Part shown: positions 56,262 through 64,000 of the stretch, piece by piece | Numbering within the stretch: position 1 is the first letter of the stretch | Layout: every line of letters starts with the position of its first letter | Assembly (NCBI GenBank): GCA_934746015.1 | Contig: CAKVEW010000011.1 | Coordinates: forward strand, 37,007-101,006 | DNA: 64,000 nt | Reading direction: 5' to 3' | DNA from: an uncultured Clostridium sp. | GTDB lineage: Bacteria; Bacillota; Clostridia; Clostridiales; Clostridiaceae | Program-made: the position numbers and the translations under genes | Notes under the pieces: generated by a model | What the model was told of the DNA's origin: nothing | Databases searched by the model: none | What the model saw: only the letters and a program-made list of their open reading frames with translations

Positions 56262-57662
56262 ATGCCACAAGGTAGGTTAAAAGTTCAGTGTTTTGTTAAT
56301 GAAACTTATATACCTGTTGACAATACAAGAATAACTATAAGACCGTCAGCAGGTGGCCCAAGTGCACAAGTAATATCATTATCTACAAATTCAATGGGGG
56401 AATCCCAAATTATTGATTTAGAAGCACCACCGCTAGAATATTCTCAACAACCAACAGGACAAGTTCCTTATAGTATGTATGATATAAGAGTTGAAAAAGA
56501 AGGATTTCAAAGTATTTTAATAAATAGGTGTCAGGTTTTCCCGGATGAGCTAGCAATACAACAATGTAACCTTATAGAATCTTCTGGAATATTAACTAGG
56601 ATGGAAAATATAAATGTTCAACCAAATGTAGCAAATACGCCACAAATTCAACAAGGTGGAAATATAAATGAAATAATAAATATAGGGCCTAATACATTAA
56701 ATGGTAATTATCCAGAAAAAATTCCAGAAGAAGAAGATAAGCCACTTCCACCACCAACAAGTGGAGTAGTCTTGCCAAAACCTGTTGTACCAGAATTTAT
56801 AGTAGTTCATGCAGGAGGACCTAATAATACATCAGCACCAAATTATAATGTGCTTTATAAGGACTATATAAAAAATGTAGCATCTTGCGAAATTTATTCA
56901 ACTTGGCCAGAAAGTACTATAAGGGCAAATGTTTATGCAATTATTTCCTTCACATTAAATAGGATATATACAGAGTGGTATAGGGGGAAGGGGAAAAATT
57001 TTGATATAACAAATTCCACAGCCTATGATCATGCGTTTACTTATGGAAGAAACATATTTGAAAGTATAAGTGAAGTAGTAGATGATATATTTGCGACTTA
57101 TATAAGAAGGATAGGGAGAAAGCAACCTTTATTAACACAATATTGTGATGGTAAAAATGTTACTTGTCCTGGATGGATGACTCAATGGGGAAGTAAGTAT
57201 TTAGGAGACCAAGGAAGAACACCTTATGAAATTTTAACTAACTTCTATGGAAGTGATATAGAATTAGTAACGGCAGAACAAGTTAAAGGAATTCCTAAAT
57301 CTTATCCAGGATATGATTTAATAGTAGGCTCAACTGGACCAGAAGTGCAAGCTATACAGGAATATTTAAATAGGATAGCTCAAAATTATCCATTGATACC
57401 AAAGGTATCACAGGATGGAGTGTTTGGTCCAAATACAGCAGAAGCAGTTAAAGTTTTTCAAGGAGTATTTAATTTGCCACAGACAGGAGTAGTAGATTAT
57501 GCAACTTGGTATAAGATATCAGATGTTTATGTTGGAGTATCTAGAATTGCTGAACTTAGAAGAAGTGTAAAATCTGTAGAGAGAATTTTTATACCACCAA
57601 GGTCATTTGATAATTATTATGATAAAACAGTTCCAAGATTTAATTATTTTGATGATATGTAA
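56262..57662 (+). CDS. sleC: spore cortex-lytic enzyme precursor SleC
   Basis: A 466-aa SleC-type protein. The opening block, MPQGRLKVQCFVNETYIPVDN, and a Pro-rich linker at about 165-175 mark the pre/pro region. The catalytic lytic-transglycosylase domain spans about 185-345, with YAIISFTLNRIYTEWYRGKG and CDGKNVTCPGWMTQWGS. The C terminus (about 350-430) is a peptidoglycan-binding domain 1 (GSTGPEVQAIQEYLN, DGVFGPNTAEAVKVFQ). It degrades spore cortex peptidoglycan after cleavage by the upstream Csp protease. The order csp-sleC matches C. perfringens. Confidence 0.9.
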   Translation: MPQGRLKVQCFVNETYIPVDNTRITIRPSAGGPSAQVISLSTNSMGESQIIDLEAPPLEYSQQPTGQVPYSMYDIRVEKEGFQSILINRCQVFPDELAIQQCNLIESSGILTRMENINVQPNVANTPQIQQGGNINEIINIGPNTLNGNYPEKIPEEEDKPLPPPTSGVVLPKPVVPEFIVVHAGGPNNTSAPNYNVLYKDYIKNVASCEIYSTWPESTIRANVYAIISFTLNRIYTEWYRGKGKNFDITNSTAYDHAFTYGRNIFESISEVVDDIFATYIRRIGRKQPLLTQYCDGKNVTCPGWMTQWGSKYLGDQGRTPYEILTNFYGSDIELVTAEQVKGIPKSYPGYDLIVGSTGPEVQAIQEYLNRIAQNYPLIPKVSQDGVFGPNTAEAVKVFQGVFNLPQTGVVDYATWYKISDVYVGVSRIAELRRSVKSVERIFIPPRSFDNYYDKTVPRFNYFDDM

Positions 57663-57667
57663 TAAGA

Positions 57668-57695
57668 AAGGAGTTGCTTAGGCAGCTCTTTTATT
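57668..57695 (+). terminator. intrinsic terminator of sleC
   Basis: GAGTTGC (57671-57677) with GCAGCTC (57682-57688), one wobble and a 4-nt loop, then TTTTATTATT. Confidence 0.65.
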
Positions 57696-57802
57696 ATTGA
57701 TTTCCAATAAAAATTTACATTTTATAACACTATATCTATTTATTTGTGCATATTAGATATATAATAAAAAGATATTATAATTTACTATTAGGAGGGGAAT
57801 TT

Positions 57803-59584
57803 ATGAAAGGTACTGTAGTTTCCACATGGATCAGAACCTGTAGAGATTTATACGGAGATGAAATTATAAATCACTGTCTAAGAAATGTTAATTGGCCAGA
57901 AGGTATTATTTTTACACCATTAGAAGATGTTGAGGATGAGAAGATTTTTAGTTTCATTAATATCATAGCAGAAAAGGTTGGAGTTTCAGTTAATGATTTG
58001 TGGAAGGTAATAGGAGAAAACAATTTAAATAAATTTGCTGAAGATTATCCTGTATTTTTTAAAAGAGTTACTCTATATAAATTTTTAACATCACTTAATT
58101 TTATTCATTCTATAATTATGAAGAAGATAAAGGGAGCAAGGCCACCTAAAATGGCTATTACCCCAGTATCAGAAAATAGCATTAATCTTAAATATATTTC
58201 AAAAAGAGAATTAAATGATTACTTTCTTGGATTATTAATAGGAAGTTCAAAATTCTTTAATGAGAAAATTGAAGTTAATGAGGTAGATAAAAAACCTGGG
58301 GAATTAACAGTACATATTAAATTTGAAAATAGTATAGCAAAGAGCAAGAAGTTTTTAATTAGTAATTTACTATCAAAAATAGGTTTTAAAAGATTGGAAT
58401 TAAAGATAGCAATGCCAATATTTTTAATAGTAACATTAATAGGTATACCTATAATAGGACTTATAAAAGGATTAGTTATGGGAGGAATTTCAGGAATAAT
58501 TTCTATAATAATAAGTTATATTGTTATTAAACCATTAAATGATGTTATAGATAATATAGAAAATAATAATTTTGAAGAAATAGATAAAAGTATAAAGACT
58601 AATGATGTATTAGAAAAAGTATATAATGGTATTTCTAAATTAAAAGGAAGTATTAGTCATGACTTAACTTCTGCTAATTTAACTTTAAATGAACTAAGTG
58701 TATTTACTCAATCAATGTATAAAACTACTGAGAAGATGAAAAAGGCTACTGAAGAAATATCAGTTTGTTCAGAGCAAGTATTAGTATGGGCAGAGAAACA
58801 AGAATTAAGTACAGAATTATTAGTTAAGCAAACAAATGATAACATTATTGCTTTAAAAGAGTTAGCTAAGAATGAAGATAATAATAAAAATGAACTAGCA
58901 AAATCAGTAGAAAAGATAAATGAAAGTCATATAAGTGTGGACAAATCAAGTGATGCAATTAAGAGTGCTTTAGATTCATTTATGAATGTAAAAGAAAGAG
59001 GACAAAGCCTTGAAAAAAAGGCAAATGATATAACTAATATAGTATCCATAGTATCAGGGATATCAGATCAAACTAATCTTTTAGCCTTAAATGCCTCAAT
59101 AGAAGCTGCAAGAGCAGGTGAACAAGGAAGGGGTTTTGCTGTAGTTGCAGAGGAGATTAGGAAACTTGCTGAACAATCACAACAAGCAGTAAAGGATATA
59201 AATAGTAATTTATCTTATTTTGCTAGAGAAATCACAGCCTTAGTTCTAAGTATAGAAAATCAGTATTCCTCTTTAGAAGTAGAAACTTCAAACTTAGAGA
59301 AGGTTAGAATTATAAGTTCAGAAGCAAATGATTTAATAAAAGTGGTTTCCAATGAAACTAACGAAGCCATAAATAAATTAAATAATGAGGTAGTATCTGT
59401 GGAAGAAATGAGTGATACCATTAGAAGTCTATCTGAAATAGCAGCTGAAAATGCAGCATCTTCACAACAAGTAAATCAAAATATAGAGGAATTTACGAGA
59501 AGTATTAATGAAATGATAGAAACCCTTCAAAAAATTAAAGATGTAGAAGAAAACTTTATTACTGATGAACACAAATATGAATAG
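57803..59584 (+). CDS. H-NOX haem-sensing methyl-accepting chemotaxis protein
   Basis: A 593-aa chemoreceptor counted from the ATG at 57803 behind TAGGAGGGG; a 19-residue longer frame is rejected. Residues 1-185 are an H-NOX domain. Proximal haem ligand H102, the YxSxR haem-propionate motif Y131/S133/R135 and P115 are present. The distal trio W9, N74 and Y140 that stabilises O2 in the Thermoanaerobacter protein is also there. Two adjacent membrane helices (about 205-255) follow, then the MCP signalling coil with the hairpin tip [33 protein letters not shown]. It should couple gas binding to CheA/CheW and so to swimming direction. Confidence 0.93.
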   Translation: MKGTVVSTWIRTCRDLYGDEIINHCLRNVNWPEGIIFTPLEDVEDEKIFSFINIIAEKVGVSVNDLWKVIGENNLNKFAEDYPVFFKRVTLYKFLTSLNFIHSIIMKKIKGARPPKMAITPVSENSINLKYISKRELNDYFLGLLIGSSKFFNEKIEVNEVDKKPGELTVHIKFENSIAKSKKFLISNLLSKIGFKRLELKIAMPIFLIVTLIGIPIIGLIKGLVMGGISGIISIIISYIVIKPLNDVIDNIENNNFEEIDKSIKTNDVLEKVYNGISKLKGSISHDLTSANLTLNELSVFTQSMYKTTEKMKKATEEISVCSEQVLVWAEKQELSTELLVKQTNDNIIALKELAKNEDNNKNELAKSVEKINESHISVDKSSDAIKSALDSFMNVKERGQSLEKKANDITNIVSIVSGISDQTNLLALNASIEAARAGEQGRGFAVVAEEIRKLAEQSQQAVKDINSNLSYFAREITALVLSIENQYSSLEVETSNLEKVRIISSEANDLIKVVSNETNEAINKLNNEVVSVEEMSDTIRSLSEIAAENAASSQQVNQNIEEFTRSINEMIETLQKIKDVEENFITDEHKYE

Positions 59585-59587
59585 AAA

Positions 59588-59623
59588 TTAATAATGGAGC
59601 TGCATTAGCAGCTCCATTATTAA
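59588..59623. terminator. bidirectional terminator between the H-NOX receptor and YkvI genes
   Basis: A 16-bp perfect stem, TTAATAATGGAGCTGC (59588-59603) with GCAGCTCCATTATTAA (59608-59623), and a 4-nt loop. It overlaps the stop of the convergent YkvI gene. Confidence 0.8.
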
Positions 59624-60678
59624 TTTAATTCCTTTTTATTTTTATAATAAAAATATATTGTTTGAATAATAAATACTAAGCTTAATAGGCCAAAGAATGG
59701 ATATAATGAGCTGATAAGATTAGAAAATCCGATTCTTGATATAGGTAATGCAATTAAAATAACTATAAATATTCCTTTTTTAAAATCTATATTGAAGGTG
59801 TTATTTATAGTTTTACTAATTGAATAAACATCTGAAACTTCTGTAGAAAACATTTCAAGCAATATGACAACTAATAATAATGCTTGAATTATATTTCCAA
59901 AAGGTTCAGCAACAAATAATAGTGGTATTTCATACTTATGTATATAAGGTTGATTTATCATAAGTAAAAAGTTAATTGCAAAACTTAAAAGTACTAAGCC
60001 TAAAGCACCTAAGGCAATTCCAAAGAACATTGTTTTAGGTTTTCTTATTTGATTGCTTAAAGGGACTAAAACCCCTAGGCAGCAAAGTGTATTGTAACCA
60101 GCATAAAGGATTGTAGATAATGCTATTCCACTTTTAGTTGGTTCAAACTTTGTCATTTGTTGAAATGAAACCATATCTTTACAAAACATAAAATATAATA
60201 AGGTAATAAGTGTAATAGTAGTAATTAGTATTGGAACAATAAATGAATTTACTTCAATTAATCCATCAGTATCTCTTAATAAGAAAAAGATGGCAAATAC
60301 TACCATGATTAATGATCCTATGATTTTTGGAATTCCAAAAAACTGATTAATTAATGCGCCACTACCGGCCAAAATTATAGAAGCACTAGAAATTAAATAA
60401 AGTGTAGTTATTACTCCTGTGATTTTGCCAAGGATATTTGGACTAACAATTTTTATAACATCACCATAAGAGTTTAACTTATACTTAATACTTATTTTGG
60501 AAACTATAGAGCCGAGAATAATATAAAATATGCCACAGACTATAATTCCCAAGAAACTTACTACACCATATGATGTAAAAAATTCTTTGATTTCTTGACC
60601 AGATGCTAATCCAGCACCAACTATTGTTCCTATGAAAACAACAGCTACTTGAAAAATTCTAGAAAGTTCATCCTTCAT
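59620..60678 (-). CDS. YkvI-family membrane transporter
   Basis: A 352-aa protein with about ten helices, opening with VAVVFIGTIVGAGLASGQEIKEFF, the LeuT-fold helix-1 signature shared with branched-chain amino-acid and related carriers in the YkvI group. The substrate is not established. The ATG is preceded by AGGGGG. It is a single gene, convergent with the H-NOX receptor and divergent from the lipoprotein gene. Confidence 0.85.
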   Translation of the reverse strand: MKDELSRIFQVAVVFIGTIVGAGLASGQEIKEFFTSYGVVSFLGIIVCGIFYIILGSIVSKISIKYKLNSYGDVIKIVSPNILGKITGVITTLYLISSASIILAGSGALINQFFGIPKIIGSLIMVVFAIFFLLRDTDGLIEVNSFIVPILITTITLITLLYFMFCKDMVSFQQMTKFEPTKSGIALSTILYAGYNTLCCLGVLVPLSNQIRKPKTMFFGIALGALGLVLLSFAINFLLMINQPYIHKYEIPLLFVAEPFGNIIQALLLVVILLEMFSTEVSDVYSISKTINNTFNIDFKKGIFIVILIALPISRIGFSNLISSLYPFFGLLSLVFIIQTIYFYYKNKKELN

Positions 60679-60852
60679 TTAAAATCCCCCTAAATTGTAT
60701 CTACTAACAATATATATAAGTTATTAATCTTTTATTCCTTTAGTTTTTTACTTTAGGCTGACTTGGAGGTAAAGTATAGAAAAAGTATGAAAATGAATAA
60801 GCTATCTAATTTTAGGAAAAATAACCTTAAGGAAGCTTAAGGAGGAATTAAA

Positions 60853-61953
60853 TTGAGAAAAGGAATTTTATCATTGTCTTCTTTATTGTTATTTTTATTA
60901 ATGATGTTTTCAGGATGTTCAAAAACAAGGGATAAAGCAGAAGAAGTAGATATATTTAGGCTAAGAAAGGCTTTTGACTTGGCAGATGAATATTTAGGAT
61001 TAATTAAAAATAATCATATAGAAGAAGCTAATAATTTATGTACAGAAAAATTACTAAGTAGCAATAAAAATATAACAACAGGAACTTCAGAAATAATAGC
61101 ATATGCTCCTGATAATGTAATAGAATCTTCAAAATCAGCATTTATAACCTTTAATGTAATAAGAAATTCATCAGATGAACCTAAGTGTGATTTAGATAAT
61201 TATGCAATTAAAGTTATAAAGGAAAATGATGATTATAGAATAGATGAAATAAAGGCTACAAATTTGAAACAGGTATTTGTTAAAAACAAAGCCCTACGCA
61301 TTATTGGCGAAGATGGAGGGAAAAGTGATTTAATTATTTCTTTAAATAATATTCCAAAGGATGCTTACTTAAAGGAAAATGAGCTTATGCTTTATAAAGA
61401 AAAGGTACCATCAGATAATTTTGGACCAGTATCATTAGGATACAAGGGTAATAAAATAGCTATATCAACTATAAGTGGGAATAGAGCCTTTATATCTATT
61501 GCATATATTCAAGAAAGCAAGGAAGCTCAAGGAGCAAATAGTCAAGGTGATGAAGGAGGAAATACTAATCAAGAGGGGATTAGTGCAACAAGTAACCTAG
61601 AAGATTTACTTGATAAGCCTATAGCCAAGAAAGTAATTCCTATAGATATGTATAATGGAGTAAAAATAGATAATCTAGTATTTACTCATGAAGAGAGATA
61701 TTTAATTACCGAGTATGTTAATACTAATTTAGTTAAAAGAATAAAGGTATATACTAGTGCTAGTGGAGACTTAATACAATTAAATTTTGATGAAATGTTT
61801 AATGATGATAAATATAATATTGAGTTACTTGATTTTAAGAAGGATGAATTTAATATTAATGTAACTGGTAAAGATAATGCAGCGGATGTAAATCAAGAAA
61901 TAATTGGTGAGTATAAGGTAGATATAGAAGAAAAAGAAATTAAAAAAATATAG
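60853..61953 (+). CDS. lipoprotein of unknown function
   Basis: A 366-aa exported lipoprotein starting at TTG 60853 behind AAGGAGG. The signal peptide ends with the lipobox FSGC, lipid anchor Cys at about residue 22. The mature part has an early helical segment (FRLRKAFDLADEYLGLIKNNHIEEANNLCTEKLL) that looks like a low-complexity NTF2-like or TPR-like start, and a Gln/Gly/Asn-rich linker (about residues 220-240) before a C-terminal domain. I recognise no catalytic motif. It probably sits on the outer face of the membrane. Confidence 0.75.
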   Translation: MRKGILSLSSLLLFLLMMFSGCSKTRDKAEEVDIFRLRKAFDLADEYLGLIKNNHIEEANNLCTEKLLSSNKNITTGTSEIIAYAPDNVIESSKSAFITFNVIRNSSDEPKCDLDNYAIKVIKENDDYRIDEIKATNLKQVFVKNKALRIIGEDGGKSDLIISLNNIPKDAYLKENELMLYKEKVPSDNFGPVSLGYKGNKIAISTISGNRAFISIAYIQESKEAQGANSQGDEGGNTNQEGISATSNLEDLLDKPIAKKVIPIDMYNGVKIDNLVFTHEERYLITEYVNTNLVKRIKVYTSASGDLIQLNFDEMFNDDKYNIELLDFKKDEFNINVTGKDNAADVNQEIIGEYKVDIEEKEIKKI

Positions 61954-61988
61954 AAAACTCTTAACATATACAAATATTGTAGTAGAAT

Positions 61989-62030
61989 AAAAGTACAACT
62001 TAAATAAATAAAGTGGTACTTTTATTTTTT
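61989..62030 (+). terminator. weak intrinsic terminator of the lipoprotein gene
   Basis: AAAAGTAC (61989-61996) with GTACTTTT (62016-62023), a 19-nt loop and a T run; it overlaps the ribosome-site region of the next gene. Confidence 0.45.
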
Positions 62031-62039
62031 GGAGGAATT

Positions 62040-62963
62040 ATGAAAAAATGGAATGATAAAAGATATCATAGTTTAAATTATTATCTTAGAAGTAAGTTTG
62101 ATGAAAAAGTATATAAGATATCTTTAGACGGAGGATTCAATTGTCCAAATAGGGATGGAAAAGTTGCTAAAGGTGGATGTACTTTCTGTAGTGCAAGAGG
62201 ATCAGGGGATTTTGCAGGAAGCAGAATATTATCAATAACTAAGCAATTTGAAGATAGAAAAGATATGATGGAGAAAAAGTGGAAGGATGGTAAGCTAATT
62301 GCGTACTTCCAAGCATATACCAACACTTATGCTCCAATTGATGAACTTAGAAGAAAATATAATGAAGCATTATCTCAAAAAAATGTAGTTGCCATATCTA
62401 TTGCAACAAGACCAGATTGCGTAGATGATGATGTTTTAGAGTATTTAACTGAATTAAATGAAAAGACGTATTTAATAGTGGAACTTGGATTACAGACCAT
62501 AAATGATAAAACTGCAAGAGAATTTAATAGAGGATATGATTTTGAAGTTTTTGATAATACATTAAAAAGATTACTTGAAAGAAATATTGAAGTAGTTGCA
62601 CATACAATCTTTGGACTACCAGGGGAAACAGAAGAAGATATGTTAAAGACTGTTGATTATATAGCACATTCAGGAGCTAAGGGAATTAAGTTCCATTTAC
62701 TTCATTTGATGAAGGGAACTAAAATGGTAGAAAAATATGAAAGTGGAGAATTAAAACTATTAACTCAAGAACAATATATAGATTTAATTTGTAAAGGCAT
62801 ATCAAGAATACCAGAAGAGATGGTAGTTCATAGACTTACAGGTGATGCACCTAGAGATTTATTAATAGGGCCAATGTGGAGTCTTAAAAAATGGGAAGTC
62901 TTAAATGCTATAGATAAGGCTTTAGAAGATAATGATATATGGCAAGGTAAAGATTTTAAATAG
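62040..62963 (+). CDS. radical SAM protein, TIGR01212/YhcC family
   Basis: A 307-aa radical SAM enzyme counted from the ATG at 62040 (TGGAGGA site). The cluster cysteines are in GGFNCPNRDGKVAKGGCTFC (C-x11-C-x2-C spacing, typical of the YhcC subfamily). The SAM region shows LIAYFQAYTNTYAP and VELGLQTINDKTAREFNRGYDF, with IFGLPGETEEDML. YhcC relatives are widespread; the substrate is not settled. comB follows within 25 nt on the same strand. Confidence 0.92.
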   Translation: MKKWNDKRYHSLNYYLRSKFDEKVYKISLDGGFNCPNRDGKVAKGGCTFCSARGSGDFAGSRILSITKQFEDRKDMMEKKWKDGKLIAYFQAYTNTYAPIDELRRKYNEALSQKNVVAISIATRPDCVDDDVLEYLTELNEKTYLIVELGLQTINDKTAREFNRGYDFEVFDNTLKRLLERNIEVVAHTIFGLPGETEEDMLKTVDYIAHSGAKGIKFHLLHLMKGTKMVEKYESGELKLLTQEQYIDLICKGISRIPEEMVVHRLTGDAPRDLLIGPMWSLKKWEVLNAIDKALEDNDIWQGKDFK

Positions 62964-62987
62964 CCATATATGATTGGGGGAATTTAT

Positions 62988-63710
62988 ATGAAATTAGATA
63001 TAATTATTTCTGCAGATAATATAAAAGAAGAATATTTAGAAAATAAGATAGTAGTTGTTATTGATATGTTAAGAGCAACATCAGTAATAATAACTGCTTT
63101 AGCAAATGGAGCTAAAGAAGTATTTCCTATACTTACTATAGAAGAGGCTTTGAAAAAGAAAGAAGAACTTATAATGAATGGAATAAATCCACTACTTGGA
63201 GGTGAAAGAAAGGCCATAAAAATAGATGGCTTTGATTTTTCTAACTCACCTTTAGAGTATACTTCAGATAAGGTTCAAGGAAAGAGTATAATTTTAAGTA
63301 CCACTAATGGAACAAGAGCAATTAATTTAAGTTTAAAAGCAGAGGAAATACTTATAGGGGCTATAATAAATGCTAAAGCTGTTGCAAGAGAATTAAAAAA
63401 ATATAATAAAGATGTGGTTTTCATTAATGCAGGAACAAATGGGGAATTTTCTATGGATGACTTCATTTGTTCAGGATATATGATAAGCCTTTTATGTGAT
63501 AATGACAATAATGAACTTTCAGATATAGCTAAAACTGCTAAATATATTTATGAAAATAACACTGACTTAATTAGTTATATAAAAGAAGCAACTCATTATA
63601 ATATTTTAAAAGCCTTAAATTTATTAAAGGATTTAGAGTATTGTTGTCAAAAAGATATTATAAATATAGTACCTAAGTTTTCCAAAAGTTTGAAAAGTAT
63701 AAAAATTTAA
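62988..63710 (+). CDS. comB: 2-phosphosulfolactate phosphatase family protein (ComB)
   Basis: A 240-aa protein of the ComB fold, counted from the ATG at 62988 behind GGGGG. The metal-binding blocks [17 protein letters not shown] and [20 protein letters not shown] and the [11 protein letters not shown] motif are conserved. In archaea ComB dephosphorylates 2-phosphosulfolactate for coenzyme M. Clostridia have no coenzyme M, so here it probably works on another small phospho-acid. The name reflects family membership. Confidence 0.85.
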   Translation: MKLDIIISADNIKEEYLENKIVVVIDMLRATSVIITALANGAKEVFPILTIEEALKKKEELIMNGINPLLGGERKAIKIDGFDFSNSPLEYTSDKVQGKSIILSTTNGTRAINLSLKAEEILIGAIINAKAVARELKKYNKDVVFINAGTNGEFSMDDFICSGYMISLLCDNDNNELSDIAKTAKYIYENNTDLISYIKEATHYNILKALNLLKDLEYCCQKDIINIVPKFSKSLKSIKI

Positions 63711-63749
63711 ATAATTGATAATTATTTTTAAAATATTTTAAATTTAGTG

Positions 63750-63803
63750 TTGACAAGAAAAATAAAAAGATATATTATAATATTAGATTGATAATCAATA
63801 TCA
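63750..63803 (+). promoter_or_regulatory. Fur-controlled promoter at the right edge
   Basis: TTGACA (63750-63755) and TATTAT (63773-63778), spacer 17, with TGATAATCAATATCA (63789-63803), a Fur 7-1-7 box with one mismatch, just past the transcription start. An iron-repressed gene beyond the window is expected. Confidence 0.75.
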
Positions 63804-63898
63804 ATTAGCGAATAAATATATTATTAAAAGCTCCACACTTCTAATAATATAATATATAAATAATTAAGCTCCTATATTATAGAATTTATTTCGGTAAA

Positions 63899-63960
63899 AG
63901 ATGGCTAAACATTAGTTTAGCCATCTCAGAGTGTCGACAAAGTCGACACTCTTTCGTTTT
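63899..63960 (+). terminator. two-hairpin leader with intrinsic terminator before the edge gene
   Basis: Hairpin 1: AGATGGCTAAAC (63899-63910) with GTTTAGCCATCT (63915-63926). Hairpin 2: AGAGTGTCGAC (63928-63938) with GTCGACACTCT (63942-63952), then TTCGTTTTTATT. The Fur promoter lies upstream and the edge ATG downstream. Confidence 0.7.
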
Positions 63961-63988
63961 TATTGTAAAATATTTTTAGGTGATTAAA

Positions 63989-64000
63989 ATGTTAACAAAG
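63989..64000 (+). CDS. start of a gene running off the right edge
   Basis: TAGGTGAT (63977-63984) followed by ATG TTA ACA AAG. Only four codons are visible, so no product can be named. The Fur box upstream suggests iron handling. Confidence 0.4.

Noticed and set aside
62988..63710. Coenzyme M biosynthesis from the comB gene
   Set aside because: Single family member without comA/comC, in an organism type that does not make coenzyme M.

Overview
The window is AT-rich and gene-dense. Its genes are clostridial in type: intrinsic terminators everywhere, strong GGAGG ribosome sites, a spore-germination locus (Csp-type subtilase plus SleC), an agr-like peptide signalling locus, a PyrR attenuator and a GAAC-N4-GTTC LexA site. 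It most likely comes from Clostridium sensu stricto (cluster I). I cannot name the species.

Layout. 1-5.8 kb: the edge of a DUF305 protein gene, a HAD phosphatase, then a Fur-boxed ferric-siderophore ABC importer (binding lipoprotein divergent from two permeases and an ATPase) and a TetR regulator. 5.9-11 kb: a three-domain OYE/Fe-S/FAD reductase, an ECF sigma factor with its DUF4179 anti-sigma-like partner, and a pentapeptide-repeat protein. 11.0-19.9 kb: an island, higher in GC and bounded by inverted copies of an IS-like end and an IS3 orfA relic. It carries a DeoR regulator and an operon of PTS EIIBC, GH1 6-phospho-beta-glucosidase, two related NTF2/SnoaL-like proteins, an MBL-fold hydrolase, PTS EIIA and an FrhB-like Fe-S protein. 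19.9-36.9 kb: housekeeping and transport genes (YjiH, AI-2E-type permease, proBA, Nudix, a stand-alone FakA C-terminal-like domain, two ABC-2 exporters, GNAT, SanA/YdcF, AzgA-type purine permease, SDR).

36.9-45 kb: carAB behind a PyrR-binding leader and terminator; a small gene of unknown function whose promoter carries a perfect LexA box; an agrB-agrD-kinase operon whose predicted signal peptide has no cysteine and which has no adjacent response regulator; and a histidine phosphatase. 45-52.4 kb: a 631-aa glutamine synthetase with an unusual leader, a membrane-anchored MutS-like ATPase, murI, a STAS-like protein, a cyclophilin, a DUF3783 protein and an XRE/S24-like regulator lacking the S24 serine. 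52.5-57.7 kb: the germination locus, a fused double subtilase with both catalytic triads intact followed by sleC, both behind similar sigma-K-like promoters. 57.8-64 kb: an H-NOX chemoreceptor with every key haem-pocket residue, a YkvI transporter, a lipoprotein, a radical SAM protein, comB, and a Fur-boxed promoter with a terminator-containing leader running off the right edge.

The most promising material for new biology is the Cys-less agr-like locus (42475-44445), the IS-bounded beta-glucoside island (11.0-19.9 kb), the SOS-promoter gene (42050-42407) and the double-active Csp fusion (52536-56186). A dispersed family of small hairpin elements (10.2, 24.7, 31.0, 34.9 and 45.2 kb) runs through the intergenic regions.
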